From: an uncultured Patescibacteria group bacterium
Lineage (GTDB): Bacteria > Patescibacteriota > Microgenomatia > UBA1406 > GWC2-37-13
Length of the DNA stretch: 12,260 bases
Direction: 5' to 3'
NCBI GenBank assembly: GCA_938010745.1
Contig: CALLVF010000021.1
Location: 1-12,260 of the forward strand
Shown here one piece after another: positions 5,702 through 12,260 of this stretch. Position 1 is the first letter of the stretch; every line of letters starts with the position of its first letter. The notes beneath the pieces are model-generated. The model saw nothing but the letters and a program-made list of their open reading frames with translations, was not told the DNA's origin and made no database searches. The position numbers and the translations under genes were made by a program.

Positions 5702-6497
5702 CTACAATCGTTCCTAACACTTTAAACCCCAAAATTGCTTCCTTTAAAAGGTTTTTTCTTGCATTTCCGTTAATAATTAATGTTTCAATACCAAATGAAG
5801 TTAATTTTAAAGCTTCTCTTACCTTATGCAACATACCTCCTGTAACATCATAACCTTTGGTTTTGGTAAAAATCGATTCAATTTTATCAATATTTTTTTT
5901 TGTAATTTTGGTTATCAAATCTCCATTGCTATCAATTACTCCAGGAGTAGTCCCATTTTGAATAATTTTTTCAACTCTAAGCCCTGCTTTTTTAAAGTTA
6001 ATAGCCAAAAAAGACAAAATTTGCTCAGTTGAAAAAATTTTACTACCTAAAATTTCATCATAAACAATATCGCCATAAATCACTGGTGTTAATCCTAAGT
6101 TTAAAAATTCAATAATTGGCTCGATAAAAAATTTTTTAATTTTTCCATTTTTGGCAATAATCATTGATGAAGGATTTACTGAAACAGCTTTTACACCTGC
6201 CTTAAGAAGAGCTTGAACTACTAACCGATTAAGTTGTGATGCAGCATCTTGCACCTGACAAAATCCCATTTTTTGATTTTCACTTTTTATCCCATTTTTC
6301 ATCTTATATTTAACTGCCAGATAGTGAGGGAAAGAACCGCCTCCATTGCCAATAACTAATCCTAGTTGAGAATCTTCATGTAAAGAATCACTAATTTGTT
6401 TGGCTAAATTTTTTATAACCTCAAATTTAGCATAAAAAGGTTTTTCTTTATCGGTAATCAAACTACCGCCTAATTTAACAAGGACAATTTTTCTCAT
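5691..6497 (-). CDS. ipk: isopentenyl phosphate kinase
   Basis: Phosphorylates isopentenyl phosphate with ATP to give IPP, the last step of the alternative mevalonate route. It is 268 aa with an amino-acid-kinase fold. N-terminal VKLGGSLITDK (7-17) binds ATP phosphates. GNGGGSFPH (50-58) holds His58, the residue that marks isopentenyl phosphate kinases within this superfamily. VIYGDIVYD is at 139-147, STEQI at 156-160, and YDVTGGMLHK (216-225) is the C-terminal nucleotide-binding signature. The archaeal consensus GGGSFGH reads GGGSFPH here. Its ATG overlaps the decarboxylase stop (ATGA), so the two are translationally coupled and last in the operon. That position directly after a decarboxylase, with no phosphomevalonate kinase in the cluster, supports the function. 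A short IKSENQKM segment (70-77) resembles the A-rich in-frame element seen elsewhere. Confidence 0.93.
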   Translation of the reverse strand: MRKIVLVKLGGSLITDKEKPFYAKFEVIKNLAKQISDSLHEDSQLGLVIGNGGGSFPHYLAVKYKMKNGIKSENQKMGFCQVQDAASQLNRLVVQALLKAGVKAVSVNPSSMIIAKNGKIKKFFIEPIIEFLNLGLTPVIYGDIVYDEILGSKIFSTEQILSFLAINFKKAGLRVEKIIQNGTTPGVIDSNGDLITKITKKNIDKIESIFTKTKGYDVTGGMLHKVREALKLTSFGIETLIINGNARKNLLKEAILGFKVLGTIVASE

Positions 6498-7489
6498 ATT
6501 ACTCTTGTTCCAATAGTTGGTTCATTAGTAATAATTTCTAATACCTCAGGTTGATTAATAAAATAGTCGTATACCTTTTCTTTATCCTTTCTTTGGCAAA
6601 TAATATGAACATTCTCACCAGCATCGATTGTATAATAGGCCTCTACACCTCTTTTTCGCAAAGTCACGGTTTTTTTAATTATCTCAAAAGTTTGACTACT
6701 CCAGTAAAACAAAGGTGGTTTTTGTGTCATCATCACCATATGCATCGATAGACAATCCTCCTCAACTAATAACCCAAATAAACTAAAATCTTTATTTAAA
6801 AAGGCTTTTTTGATTAATCTTAATCTTCTTTTAATATCGATAAGTCGCAATTTAAAAAAAGGACTTGTTGGAGCATTAAGATGACCTTCTACTGAAGGTA
6901 CTTTTTTTTCTTGTTTGGATAAAATTAAAACTAAGTCATTCAAATCCCAAAAAGAAGGAGGGGCAAGAGAAAAAGCATATGAGGTAAAAGAACTCTCTCC
7001 TCTCCTCCACCAAGAAAATCCATCAGGAACAGAGCGACAGGCTGAACCTGAACCTGATAAACGAGCTAATATAGAAAGATTTTTTTGAGAGAGTTTTTCG
7101 CCAAAAGCCAATGTTAAGGCTAAAGCTAAAGCAGAAAAAAAAGAGGCGGATGAGGCAATTCCTGCTTTTTTTGGAAAAGAATTTTGAGAATAGATTTTAA
7201 AACCAAAATCAGCTTTTCTACCAAAAAATCTTTCTGTTGTTTTTAAAAATTTTTTAACTTTTACCAAAGCCTCTCCTTTGTCTTTAACATATTCTTTTTG
7301 TTGATAATCTTTTATATAAAGTTCCTGAACAAACTTATCTTCATGAATATTTAACTCAACAATTGTATAACAATTAGAAAGATTCATTGAAAAACTGTCG
7401 TTATAAGGTAAGATTAATTTTTTATCCTTTTGTCCCCAATATTTAATAAAAGCAATATTAGCTGGACTTTTAACTTTGATTTTTTTCAT
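6494..7489 (-). CDS. mevalonate phosphate decarboxylase (probably acting on mevalonate 5-phosphate)
   Basis: 331 aa GHMP-fold enzyme of the diphosphomevalonate decarboxylase family; it uses ATP to drive decarboxylation and dehydration. Family landmarks: SPANIAFIKYWG with Lys16, LPYNDSFSMNL (28-37), AGIASSASFF (109-118), SGSGSACRS (145-153) with Arg152, SMHMVMMTQKPPLFYW (248-263), and YYTIDAGENVH (285-295) with the catalytic Asp289. Two positions differ from classical enzymes: YWGK reads YWGQ (Gln20), and SSxxGM reads PSVEGH (198-203). Both lie in the region that holds the substrate phosphates. Because the operon has isopentenyl phosphate kinase and no phosphomevalonate kinase, I infer the substrate is mevalonate 5-phosphate and the product isopentenyl phosphate. 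The start overlaps the end of the mevalonate kinase gene by 20 bp. Family certain; substrate inferred. Confidence 0.92.
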   Translation of the reverse strand: MKKIKVKSPANIAFIKYWGQKDKKLILPYNDSFSMNLSNCYTIVELNIHEDKFVQELYIKDYQQKEYVKDKGEALVKVKKFLKTTERFFGRKADFGFKIYSQNSFPKKAGIASSASFFSALALALTLAFGEKLSQKNLSILARLSGSGSACRSVPDGFSWWRRGESSFTSYAFSLAPPSFWDLNDLVLILSKQEKKVPSVEGHLNAPTSPFFKLRLIDIKRRLRLIKKAFLNKDFSLFGLLVEEDCLSMHMVMMTQKPPLFYWSSQTFEIIKKTVTLRKRGVEAYYTIDAGENVHIICQRKDKEKVYDYFINQPEVLEIITNEPTIGTRVI

Positions 7490-8429
7490 TGTTTTCTTTT
7501 AAACCTTGATAATCTAACTGAAAATCATAAAAATTAAGTTTCTTTTCTTTTAAAAATTTTTTTAGTTTTTCTTTTTCTTGGGCAAAAAATAAAATAAAAC
7601 CTGAACCATCAGCGCTTCCTCCTGCTCCAGTAATTTTTCCCACCCCAAATTGATTTAGATCTTTTAAAAGTCTTTTAGTTTTAAAAGAAACTACACCTAA
7701 GCTCTCAAGTAAAATTTGGTTATCAAAAAGACATTGTTGAAAAAGATTAGCATTTTCTTTAATAATTGCTACCATCATCCGTTTAGTAATTTTTTCAATA
7801 TCATTTAATATCTTTTCCACAAAGGATGGTTTTTTATTATACAATCTCCCCACAGAATCAACCATTTCAGCTGTTGTCTCAAGAGGTTTACCGGAATCAA
7901 TTAAAACCAAATTTTCTTCAATTTTTTTGCTAATTTTAAAATTTAAAATCGAGATATTTTTTAAAAAATCAAATTCTTTGCGAAAATAAATTAACCCACC
8001 AAAACAGGAGGCAGTATTATCAACACCGGAGGGATTTTTATGAAAGTATTTCTCTATTTTGTAGGCTAAGTTATTTATTGTTTCTTTACTAAATTCTTTT
8101 TCGCTATAAAATTTTAAAAAAGAGGCAACTGAGGCTATGGAAAATGCCGCTGATGAACCCAATCCTCGACCAGGAGGAATTTGAGAGTCAATTTTGAAAT
8201 CAAAATCTTTATCAGTAAATTTTATTTTTTCATTTAGCAGATACTCTTTTACTTTATCCGATACCATCATCACCATTTTGTTTTTTTTATTTTTTTTATT
8301 TTCTTTTACTTTTTTGTAGACAGTAAAAGTCAATCTTCTATTAATTGCACAAACTAAAGCTGGCTTACCATAGACAACCGCATGCTCTCCTGAGAAAATG
8401 ACTTTTGCTGGAGCGGAAAATGAAATCAT
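7470..8429 (-). CDS. mvk: mevalonate kinase
   Basis: Phosphorylates mevalonate with ATP to mevalonate 5-phosphate. It is 319 aa with all GHMP-kinase motifs. PAKVIFSGEHAVVYGKPAL (7-25) is the mevalonate-kinase form of motif 1. PPGRGLGSSAAF (85-96) is the ATP loop. NPSGVDNT (132-139) contains the catalytic-base Asp137. KITGAGGSADGSG (265-277) is motif 3, slightly degenerate from the usual GAGGGGC. Asp178 in DSGKPLETT and the following Thr residues match the substrate region. The start fits homologues (MISFSAPAKVIFSGEH). It follows the DUF35 gene after 11 bp and overlaps the decarboxylase start by 20 bp, so it is mid-operon and probably coupled. Odd point: a lysine/asparagine-rich loop (KENKKNKKNK, 42-51) is encoded by two A8 runs, a possible slippage site. 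Confidence 0.95.
   Translation of the reverse strand: MISFSAPAKVIFSGEHAVVYGKPALVCAINRRLTFTVYKKVKENKKNKKNKMVMMVSDKVKEYLLNEKIKFTDKDFDFKIDSQIPPGRGLGSSAAFSIASVASFLKFYSEKEFSKETINNLAYKIEKYFHKNPSGVDNTASCFGGLIYFRKEFDFLKNISILNFKISKKIEENLVLIDSGKPLETTAEMVDSVGRLYNKKPSFVEKILNDIEKITKRMMVAIIKENANLFQQCLFDNQILLESLGVVSFKTKRLLKDLNQFGVGKITGAGGSADGSGFILFFAQEKEKLKKFLKEKKLNFYDFQLDYQGLKENNEKNQS
8278..8320 (-). repeat. A-tract microsatellite inside the mevalonate kinase gene
   Basis: On the plus strand two T8 runs (8281-8288 and 8290-8297) are separated by a single A and followed by further T-rich units. In the mRNA these are A8 runs that encode a Lys/Asn-rich surface loop. Such runs are prone to polymerase slippage; the gene is intact as given. 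Confidence 0.6.
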
Positions 8430-8440
8430 TTTTAAAATTT

Positions 8441-8746
8441 TTACTCTTTTAATAATTTAAATTTAACACTGTAAGGGATAATATCTTCCTCTTTCACATC
8501 TTTTACTTTGCGCAAAACCGCCACCACTTTTTCTCCGATTTTAAGCTTATTCCCATTAAAATCAACAAGTTGTCCAACAACTTTTGTTTTATTTTTCAAC
8601 TCTACTAATACAACAAAGTAGGGTACAAATTTTTTAAAATCCAACCCGGATACAAAAATCTTTGTCCAGGAAATAACCTTTCCTTCATACCCTAAAATTT
8701 TTCTTATCTCCTCTTGTCTTCGCCAGATTTTAACCGGTGAAATCAT
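8441..8746 (-). CDS. DUF35 OB-fold adaptor of the thiolase/HMG-CoA synthase complex, lacking the zinc ribbon
   Basis: 101 aa. In archaea the small DUF35 protein bridges acetoacetyl-CoA thiolase and HMG-CoA synthase, letting the thiolase's unfavourable reaction be pulled forward through a shared CoA site. The body is a DUF35 OB-fold: GYEGKVISWTKIFV (19-32), VPYFVVLVELKNKTKVVGQ (41-59), NKLKIGEKVVAVLRKV (66-81). The N-terminal helix SPVKIWRRQEEIRKILG also fits. Between helix and OB-fold the family normally has a rubredoxin-like zinc ribbon with two CxxC pairs. Here the chain runs straight from ILG into YEGKV, and the protein has no cysteine. An in-frame stop (8753-8755) lies 6 bp upstream of the ATG, so the ribbon cannot come from an earlier start. 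The position directly after the thiolase gene supports the role. Confidence 0.82.
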   Translation of the reverse strand: MISPVKIWRRQEEIRKILGYEGKVISWTKIFVSGLDFKKFVPYFVVLVELKNKTKVVGQLVDFNGNKLKIGEKVVAVLRKVKDVKEEDIIPYSVKFKLLKE

Positions 8747-8757
8747 AAAATATCAAG

Positions 8758-8810
8758 GTTTAAATGTTAAAACCCTCAAGGTTTTTTACTTCAAACCTTG
8801 GGATTTAAAC
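8758..8810. repeat. nested inverted repeats between thiolase and DUF35 genes
   Basis: The 58-bp gap holds an inner pair, CAAGGTTT (8777-8784) and AAACCTTG (8793-8800), inside an outer pair, GTTTAAAT (8758-8765) and ATTTAAAC (8803-8810). A further CAAGGTTT lies at 8754-8761 and could pair alternatively. On the mRNA this would fold just before the DUF35 start. A processing, attenuation or coupling role is possible. There is no U-tract after it, so it is not a classical terminator. Confidence 0.45.
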
Positions 8811-9956
8811 TCCTAATATACTCACTACCGCCGTCCCCCCAGAACCACCAACATTATGGGCTAAACCGTATTTGGCGTTTTTAACCTGACGATTTGTTGC
8901 CTGTCTGGTTAACTGTAAAAAAATTTCTCCCAACTGTTTTATCCCTGTTGCTCCAACTGGATGACCAGCAGCTTTTAACCCCCCTGAGGTATTAACTACT
9001 AAATCACTTCCTCTTCCATACATTGTTGATAATTCTTTTATTCTCGCTCCGCCTTCCCCTTTTTTCCAAAAACCAAGATCCTCCATTGCCAAAATTTCCG
9101 CAATTGAAAAGCAATCGTGTAATTCTACTATATTAATCTCATTTCTTTTTATGCCTGCTTCTTTAAACGCTTTATTGGCAGCAATTTTGCTTGCATAAAT
9201 TTCATCCAATGTCTTTCTGTCAGTTAAACTAATTGAATCTGTGGCAACATGGGAAGATAAAATTTCTACTTTATATTTTGCTTTTTTTATTAAGTTTTTA
9301 TCCTTAGTTAAAATAATTGCTGATCCACCATCAGAAATAGGAGAACTGTCAAGTACTTTTAATGGATAAGCAACATAAGGACTTTTTAAAACATCATCAA
9401 TAGTTATTGCTTTTTGAAAATGAGCTTTTTCATTTAAACTCCCATGATAATGATTTTTAACGGCCACATAAGCTAAATTTTCTTCCGTATAACCATACTT
9501 ATTAAGATAATATTGAGCAATCAATCCATATAATCCTGGAAAAGTCAAACCCGCCTCCTGTTCTTTTCCTGAAGAAGCAGCTGCAAGGGCAGTGGTTATC
9601 TCCTCTGGTGAATAATCAGTCATTTTTTCCACTCCAATCACCATTGCCGTATCAGTCATCCCCGCTTCAATATAATTTTTTGCTAAATGAAAAGCGACTC
9701 CGCCTGAAGCACAAGCAGCTTCAACTCTAAAAATAGGAATGTTAACTTTTAAAATTTCCGCTATTTTTGCCGCAGAATGAAGATTGTTTTCCAAAACCCC
9801 AGCTAACATGTTGGCGAAAAAAATTGCCCCAACTCTTTCCAAATCAATTCCATTATTTTTTAAAACCCCCCCTGCCGTCTCTTTTGTCAGATCAAAAAAA
9901 GACTTCTCCCAAAGTTCACCAAAACGAGTATTATAATAACCAATAATGGCAATCAT
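8805..9956 (-). CDS. acetoacetyl-CoA thiolase, archaeal/SCP-x type
   Basis: Condenses two acetyl-CoA to acetoacetyl-CoA, the first step of the pathway. It is 383 aa of the SCP2/archaeal thiolase group. Cys82 in VEAACASGG (78-86) is the acyl-accepting nucleophile. SSPISDGGSAIIL (204-216) and VELHDCFSIAE (277-287) follow. GGLKAAGHPVGATG (325-338) contains the active-site His332, and HNVGGSGGTA (367-376) replaces the CxG loop of ordinary bacterial biosynthetic thiolases, which is the normal state for this subfamily. The ATG overlaps the HMG-CoA synthase stop (ATGA), so the two partners are translationally coupled. The DUF35 gene follows, giving the same three-protein set that forms a channelling complex in methanogens. 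SCP-x-like thiolases can act on other acyl-CoAs, but the context makes acetyl-CoA very likely. Confidence 0.93.
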   Translation of the reverse strand: MIAIIGYYNTRFGELWEKSFFDLTKETAGGVLKNNGIDLERVGAIFFANMLAGVLENNLHSAAKIAEILKVNIPIFRVEAACASGGVAFHLAKNYIEAGMTDTAMVIGVEKMTDYSPEEITTALAAASSGKEQEAGLTFPGLYGLIAQYYLNKYGYTEENLAYVAVKNHYHGSLNEKAHFQKAITIDDVLKSPYVAYPLKVLDSSPISDGGSAIILTKDKNLIKKAKYKVEILSSHVATDSISLTDRKTLDEIYASKIAANKAFKEAGIKRNEINIVELHDCFSIAEILAMEDLGFWKKGEGGARIKELSTMYGRGSDLVVNTSGGLKAAGHPVGATGIKQLGEIFLQLTRQATNRQVKNAKYGLAHNVGGSGGTAVVSILGV

Positions 9957-10975
9957 ATAATATTAATAAACTTTAAATAAGTGGCATAATCAATATATTG
10001 CTTATCTTTAAGTGAAAGAGAAAAACTCCTTCTTCTTTTATTTAAATTTTTTGTAACCTTAAAAACAAAAGCATCAGAACCAGCACCTGAACCGTATGAG
10101 GCAAAAAATATTAAATCACCCACATTTGCTCTCTCCAAAACCGCCACCAATCCCATTAATGCAGAACAAGTATATAAATTGCCCAAATATGAAACGACTA
10201 AACCTGGCGCTAATTGTTTATTATTAAAACCTAGAGAACGACCGATTTCCCATGGAAATTTACCATTGGGCATATGAAAAACAGCGTAGGCAAAATTATT
10301 TGGATTTAATTTATATCTTTTAAATAAAGCTAAACTTGCTTCTTTTATATGATAAAAATAAGAAGGTTTACCAGTAAATCGACCTCCATGAGAAGGATAA
10401 CGAATCCCTTCCCGACGCCAAAAATCAGGGGTGTCAGATGAAAAAGATTCAAAACCAACAACCTCCAAAATTATCTCTTCTTTCCCCAAAAGAAAACTTA
10501 CACCGCCCGCACCAACCGTATACTCTAAAACATCATGAGGTTTAGCAATAGCTTTATCTCCAGCAGCAACTATTGCATAGTCAGTAAATCCTGACTGAAT
10601 TAATCCTAAAGCGGCAATTATCGCTCCAGTGGCTGCTTTACAGGCAAATTGGTGATCGTTAGCTAAATATTTTTTTTCAATCCCTAAAAACTCAGCTAAA
10701 ATAGTGGAGGCAGGATTAACAGCATAAGGAGGAGTTTCGGATCCAAAAAAAACTACTTTAATTTTTTCTTTTATATTTTCAAATCCATCTAGAGCTTGTT
10801 TAGTTGATTCAAAAGCCATGGTTAGTGAATCTTCATCAATTGAAGCAACGGTTTTTTCTTCAATCAATAATGAGTTTTTAATGCTTAAAGAATCTTTCCC
10901 CCAAGCTTTGGCAATTTCCTCCACTTTAATTCTATAACTTGGAATATAAAAACCATATGAAACTATACCAATCAT
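9953..10975 (-). CDS. hydroxymethylglutaryl-CoA synthase, archaeal type
   Basis: Joins acetyl-CoA to acetoacetyl-CoA to give HMG-CoA. It is 340 aa, the length of archaeal synthases and shorter than eukaryotic ones. It starts MIGIVSYGFYIPSYRIKVEE, as homologues do. Catalytic residues: Glu80 in FFGSETPPYAVNPAS (77-90 region), Cys112 in QFACKAATGA (109-118), and His234 in VFHMPNGKFP (232-241). VGAGGVSFLLG (154-164) and YPSHGGRFTGKPSYF (193-207) are further signatures. The C-terminal KQYIDYATYLKF is the archaeal-type tail. It begins 69 bp after the HMG-CoA reductase gene. That gap holds a small ACTTG/CAAGT hairpin (10985-10998) and a possible TACAAT (11015-11010) that might give an internal promoter. 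It overlaps the thiolase start by 4 bp. Confidence 0.95.
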   Translation of the reverse strand: MIGIVSYGFYIPSYRIKVEEIAKAWGKDSLSIKNSLLIEEKTVASIDEDSLTMAFESTKQALDGFENIKEKIKVVFFGSETPPYAVNPASTILAEFLGIEKKYLANDHQFACKAATGAIIAALGLIQSGFTDYAIVAAGDKAIAKPHDVLEYTVGAGGVSFLLGKEEIILEVVGFESFSSDTPDFWRREGIRYPSHGGRFTGKPSYFYHIKEASLALFKRYKLNPNNFAYAVFHMPNGKFPWEIGRSLGFNNKQLAPGLVVSYLGNLYTCSALMGLVAVLERANVGDLIFFASYGSGAGSDAFVFKVTKNLNKRRRSFSLSLKDKQYIDYATYLKFINII

Positions 10976-10984
10976 AAAAATTTA

Positions 10985-10998
10985 ACTTGAAAACAAGT
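10985..10998. repeat. short inverted repeat just upstream of the HMG-CoA synthase start
   Basis: ACTTG-AAAA-CAAGT, a perfect 5-bp stem with a 4-nt loop, 9 bp before the ATG at 10975. It could be an operator half-site pair or an RNA hairpin in the leader. The sequence is short and AT-rich, so chance is not excluded. Confidence 0.3.
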
Positions 10999-11044
10999 AA
11001 AAATTTTTAATTGTAAATGGGAATTTTAATTTTTAACATCTTCT

Positions 11045-12178
11045 CTACCTACCCAACTTTGCATGGGCTTGAGCTAAACTTCCTTGAGCTAAAGATGCTA
11101 AAAGTGATATCTCTCCGGATAAAACCGCCCCTGTTAAAACACTTGCCAATTCATATGAGTTTTTTGCCCCAATTATTGACAAGCCTTCTTTTTTTGTCTC
11201 CAATTTTGTTCCCCCACCGACTATCCCCAACATTATTGAGGGTAAATAAACTGAAAAATAAAGGTTACCATTAGCTAAAAGTCTAACAACTGTTATCCCC
11301 AAACTACCCTCAACTGTATGAGCTAAATCCTGACCGGTTGAGGCAAAAAAAGCGGCTACGATATTGGCAAAATGGGAATTAAAACCCAAAGAACCAGTCA
11401 GCGCACCCCCAATCATACATTTAGCAAGCCAAACCTCAAATATTCTTATAGCTGAGGTTTTTAGGACTTCTTTTATTGTTTTTTGACAGATAACAACTTC
11501 TCCCCAGCCAATAAATCCTCGATTTTCAATAAAATTCATCCAGGCAGGCTTTTTATCAATACAAAAATTTCCGCTTAAAGATAGACATTTTATCTTTGTT
11601 TCATTCTCAATTAATTTATTAATTTTATCGGTTGCAATTGTCACCATATTCATCCCCATGGCATCGGAGGTATCAAAATAAAAACGAACAAAGGTATAAG
11701 GACCAATAACTTTTGCTTTAAATTTAAGCATTTTTAAATGAGAAGAGGTTTTTTCAGCAGTTTTTTTTAACTTTATTTCGTTTTTTTTAAGCCATTCAAC
11801 AAAGAAAAATCCTTTTTCTAAATTTTCAGTTAAATAAACTGGTCCTCGCGTTGCCCCAATTTTTTCAACAAAGACAGTGGCTCCCCCACAGTCAGTAATG
11901 GCTCGACAACCACGATTAACTGAAGCAACCAAAGCTCCTTCTGTTGTTGCTAAAGGAATAAAATAATCTTTTATTTTTGCCTTTTGGTTTTTAATTGTTA
12001 AAGGTCCAGCCACTCCTAAAGGTAAAGTTGTTTCCCCAATTAAATTTTCACAATGGATATTCTTTTTACTGTCAACAAAAGCTTTTTTAATCTTTAATAA
12101 TTTTATCTTTAAACTTTTTTCTAAAAATTCTCTTGTTGGTCTCATAACAATGAGAGTCGTATTTGTTATTTGAATCAT
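11045..12178 (-). CDS. hmgA: hydroxymethylglutaryl-CoA reductase, class I
   Basis: Reduces HMG-CoA to mevalonate with two NADPH; first gene of the operon. It is 377 aa and soluble, with no membrane domain. ENLIGETTLPLGVAGPL (44-60) is followed by LATTEGALVASVNRG (76-90) with catalytic Glu80. DTSDAMGMNMV (169-179) is the cofactor motif. SGNFCIDKKPAWMNFIENRG (202-221) has Lys209. GFNSHFANIVAAFFASTGQD (265-284) has Asp284. PSIMLGIVGGGT is the later signature, and His372 in QAHAKLGR is the catalytic histidine near the end. The usual LAxGHLV before it reads LAQGSLA, a small deviation. The start at 12178 is provisional: Met12 (12145) is an alternative, and neither has a clear ribosome-binding site. 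Upstream bases 12179-12260 are AT-rich with no convincing promoter, so the operon may begin here or further right. Confidence 0.95.
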   Translation of the reverse strand: MIQITNTTLIVMRPTREFLEKSLKIKLLKIKKAFVDSKKNIHCENLIGETTLPLGVAGPLTIKNQKAKIKDYFIPLATTEGALVASVNRGCRAITDCGGATVFVEKIGATRGPVYLTENLEKGFFFVEWLKKNEIKLKKTAEKTSSHLKMLKFKAKVIGPYTFVRFYFDTSDAMGMNMVTIATDKINKLIENETKIKCLSLSGNFCIDKKPAWMNFIENRGFIGWGEVVICQKTIKEVLKTSAIRIFEVWLAKCMIGGALTGSLGFNSHFANIVAAFFASTGQDLAHTVEGSLGITVVRLLANGNLYFSVYLPSIMLGIVGGGTKLETKKEGLSIIGAKNSYELASVLTGAVLSGEISLLASLAQGSLAQAHAKLGR

Positions 12179-12260
12179 TCAAGTCTTAATTTCCCAAGAA
12201 AAAAATTAAATCTTTTTATTTTATTTGTTGATTAAATAAAAGGAATGCGAAAAAAATTTA

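Noticed and set aside
7498..8764. A 14-nt exact inverted match (TTTAAACCTTGATA at 7498-7511, its complement at 8751-8764) that could pair within one mRNA and bring the DUF35 and decarboxylase starts together.
   Set aside because: By a rough composition estimate, about one such 14-nt match is expected by chance in 12 kb of DNA this AT-rich; location alone is not enough.
11017..11274. Open frame of 85 codons on the plus strand opposite the end of the HMG-CoA reductase gene.
   Set aside because: It lies antisense to a conserved enzyme, has no recognisable domain, and its Leu/Pro/Ser-rich content is what the complement of that gene produces.
1..12260. The possibility that the contig is archaeal.
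   Set aside because: Mevalonate genes and the ligase fit Archaea, but -10 boxes at about -12, a TTGACA-N17 promoter and the pilin-like pair favour a bacterium. Not excluded; no ribosomal marker is present.

Overview
AT-rich window (roughly one third G+C) that reads as a Candidate Phyla Radiation (Patescibacteria) genome, most likely Microgenomates-like. This is inferred from the gene mix, not from a marker gene. Bacterial signs are sigma70-type promoter elements (one TTGACA-N17-TAGACT, several TATAAT boxes) and a pair of two-helix pilin-like proteins of the kind common in CPR. Archaeal-looking signs are an ATP-dependent DNA ligase and a full archaeal-style mevalonate pathway. TGA acts as a stop codon (two ATGA overlaps), so the recoded UGA=Gly lineages are unlikely. 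Clear Shine-Dalgarno sequences are essentially absent.

Layout. 1-1082: two divergent GT2 glycosyltransferases, the left one cut by the window edge, only 18 bp apart. 1091-2926 (-): archaeal-type ATP-dependent DNA ligase, convergent with the second glycosyltransferase. 3081-4832 (-): a Fic-domain/winged-helix protein behind a cis-prenyltransferase (UppS). 4833-4990: divergent promoter region. 4991-5679 (+): two small TrbC/VirB2-like membrane proteins. 5691-12178 (-): a seven-gene mevalonate operon filling the rest of the window.

The operon in transcription order is HMG-CoA reductase, HMG-CoA synthase, acetoacetyl-CoA thiolase, a DUF35 adaptor, mevalonate kinase, a decarboxylase of the diphosphomevalonate decarboxylase family, and isopentenyl phosphate kinase. 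It can carry acetyl-CoA to isopentenyl diphosphate (IPP). There is no phosphomevalonate kinase, but isopentenyl phosphate kinase is present. The route is therefore probably the alternative one (mevalonate 5-phosphate to isopentenyl phosphate to IPP) known from haloarchaea and Roseiflexus. UppS would use the product to build the polyprenyl carrier on which the flanking glycosyltransferases may depend. An IPP isomerase and short-chain prenyl synthases are not in the window.

Most unusual points: the DUF35 adaptor has lost its zinc ribbon and contains no cysteine; the decarboxylase has Gln where diphosphate-using enzymes have Lys; the same A-rich element appears in the same reading frame inside unrelated genes; and several genes have a -10 box 6-7 nt before their ATG, implying leaderless mRNAs. 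No tRNA, rRNA, CRISPR array, transposase or integrase was seen.
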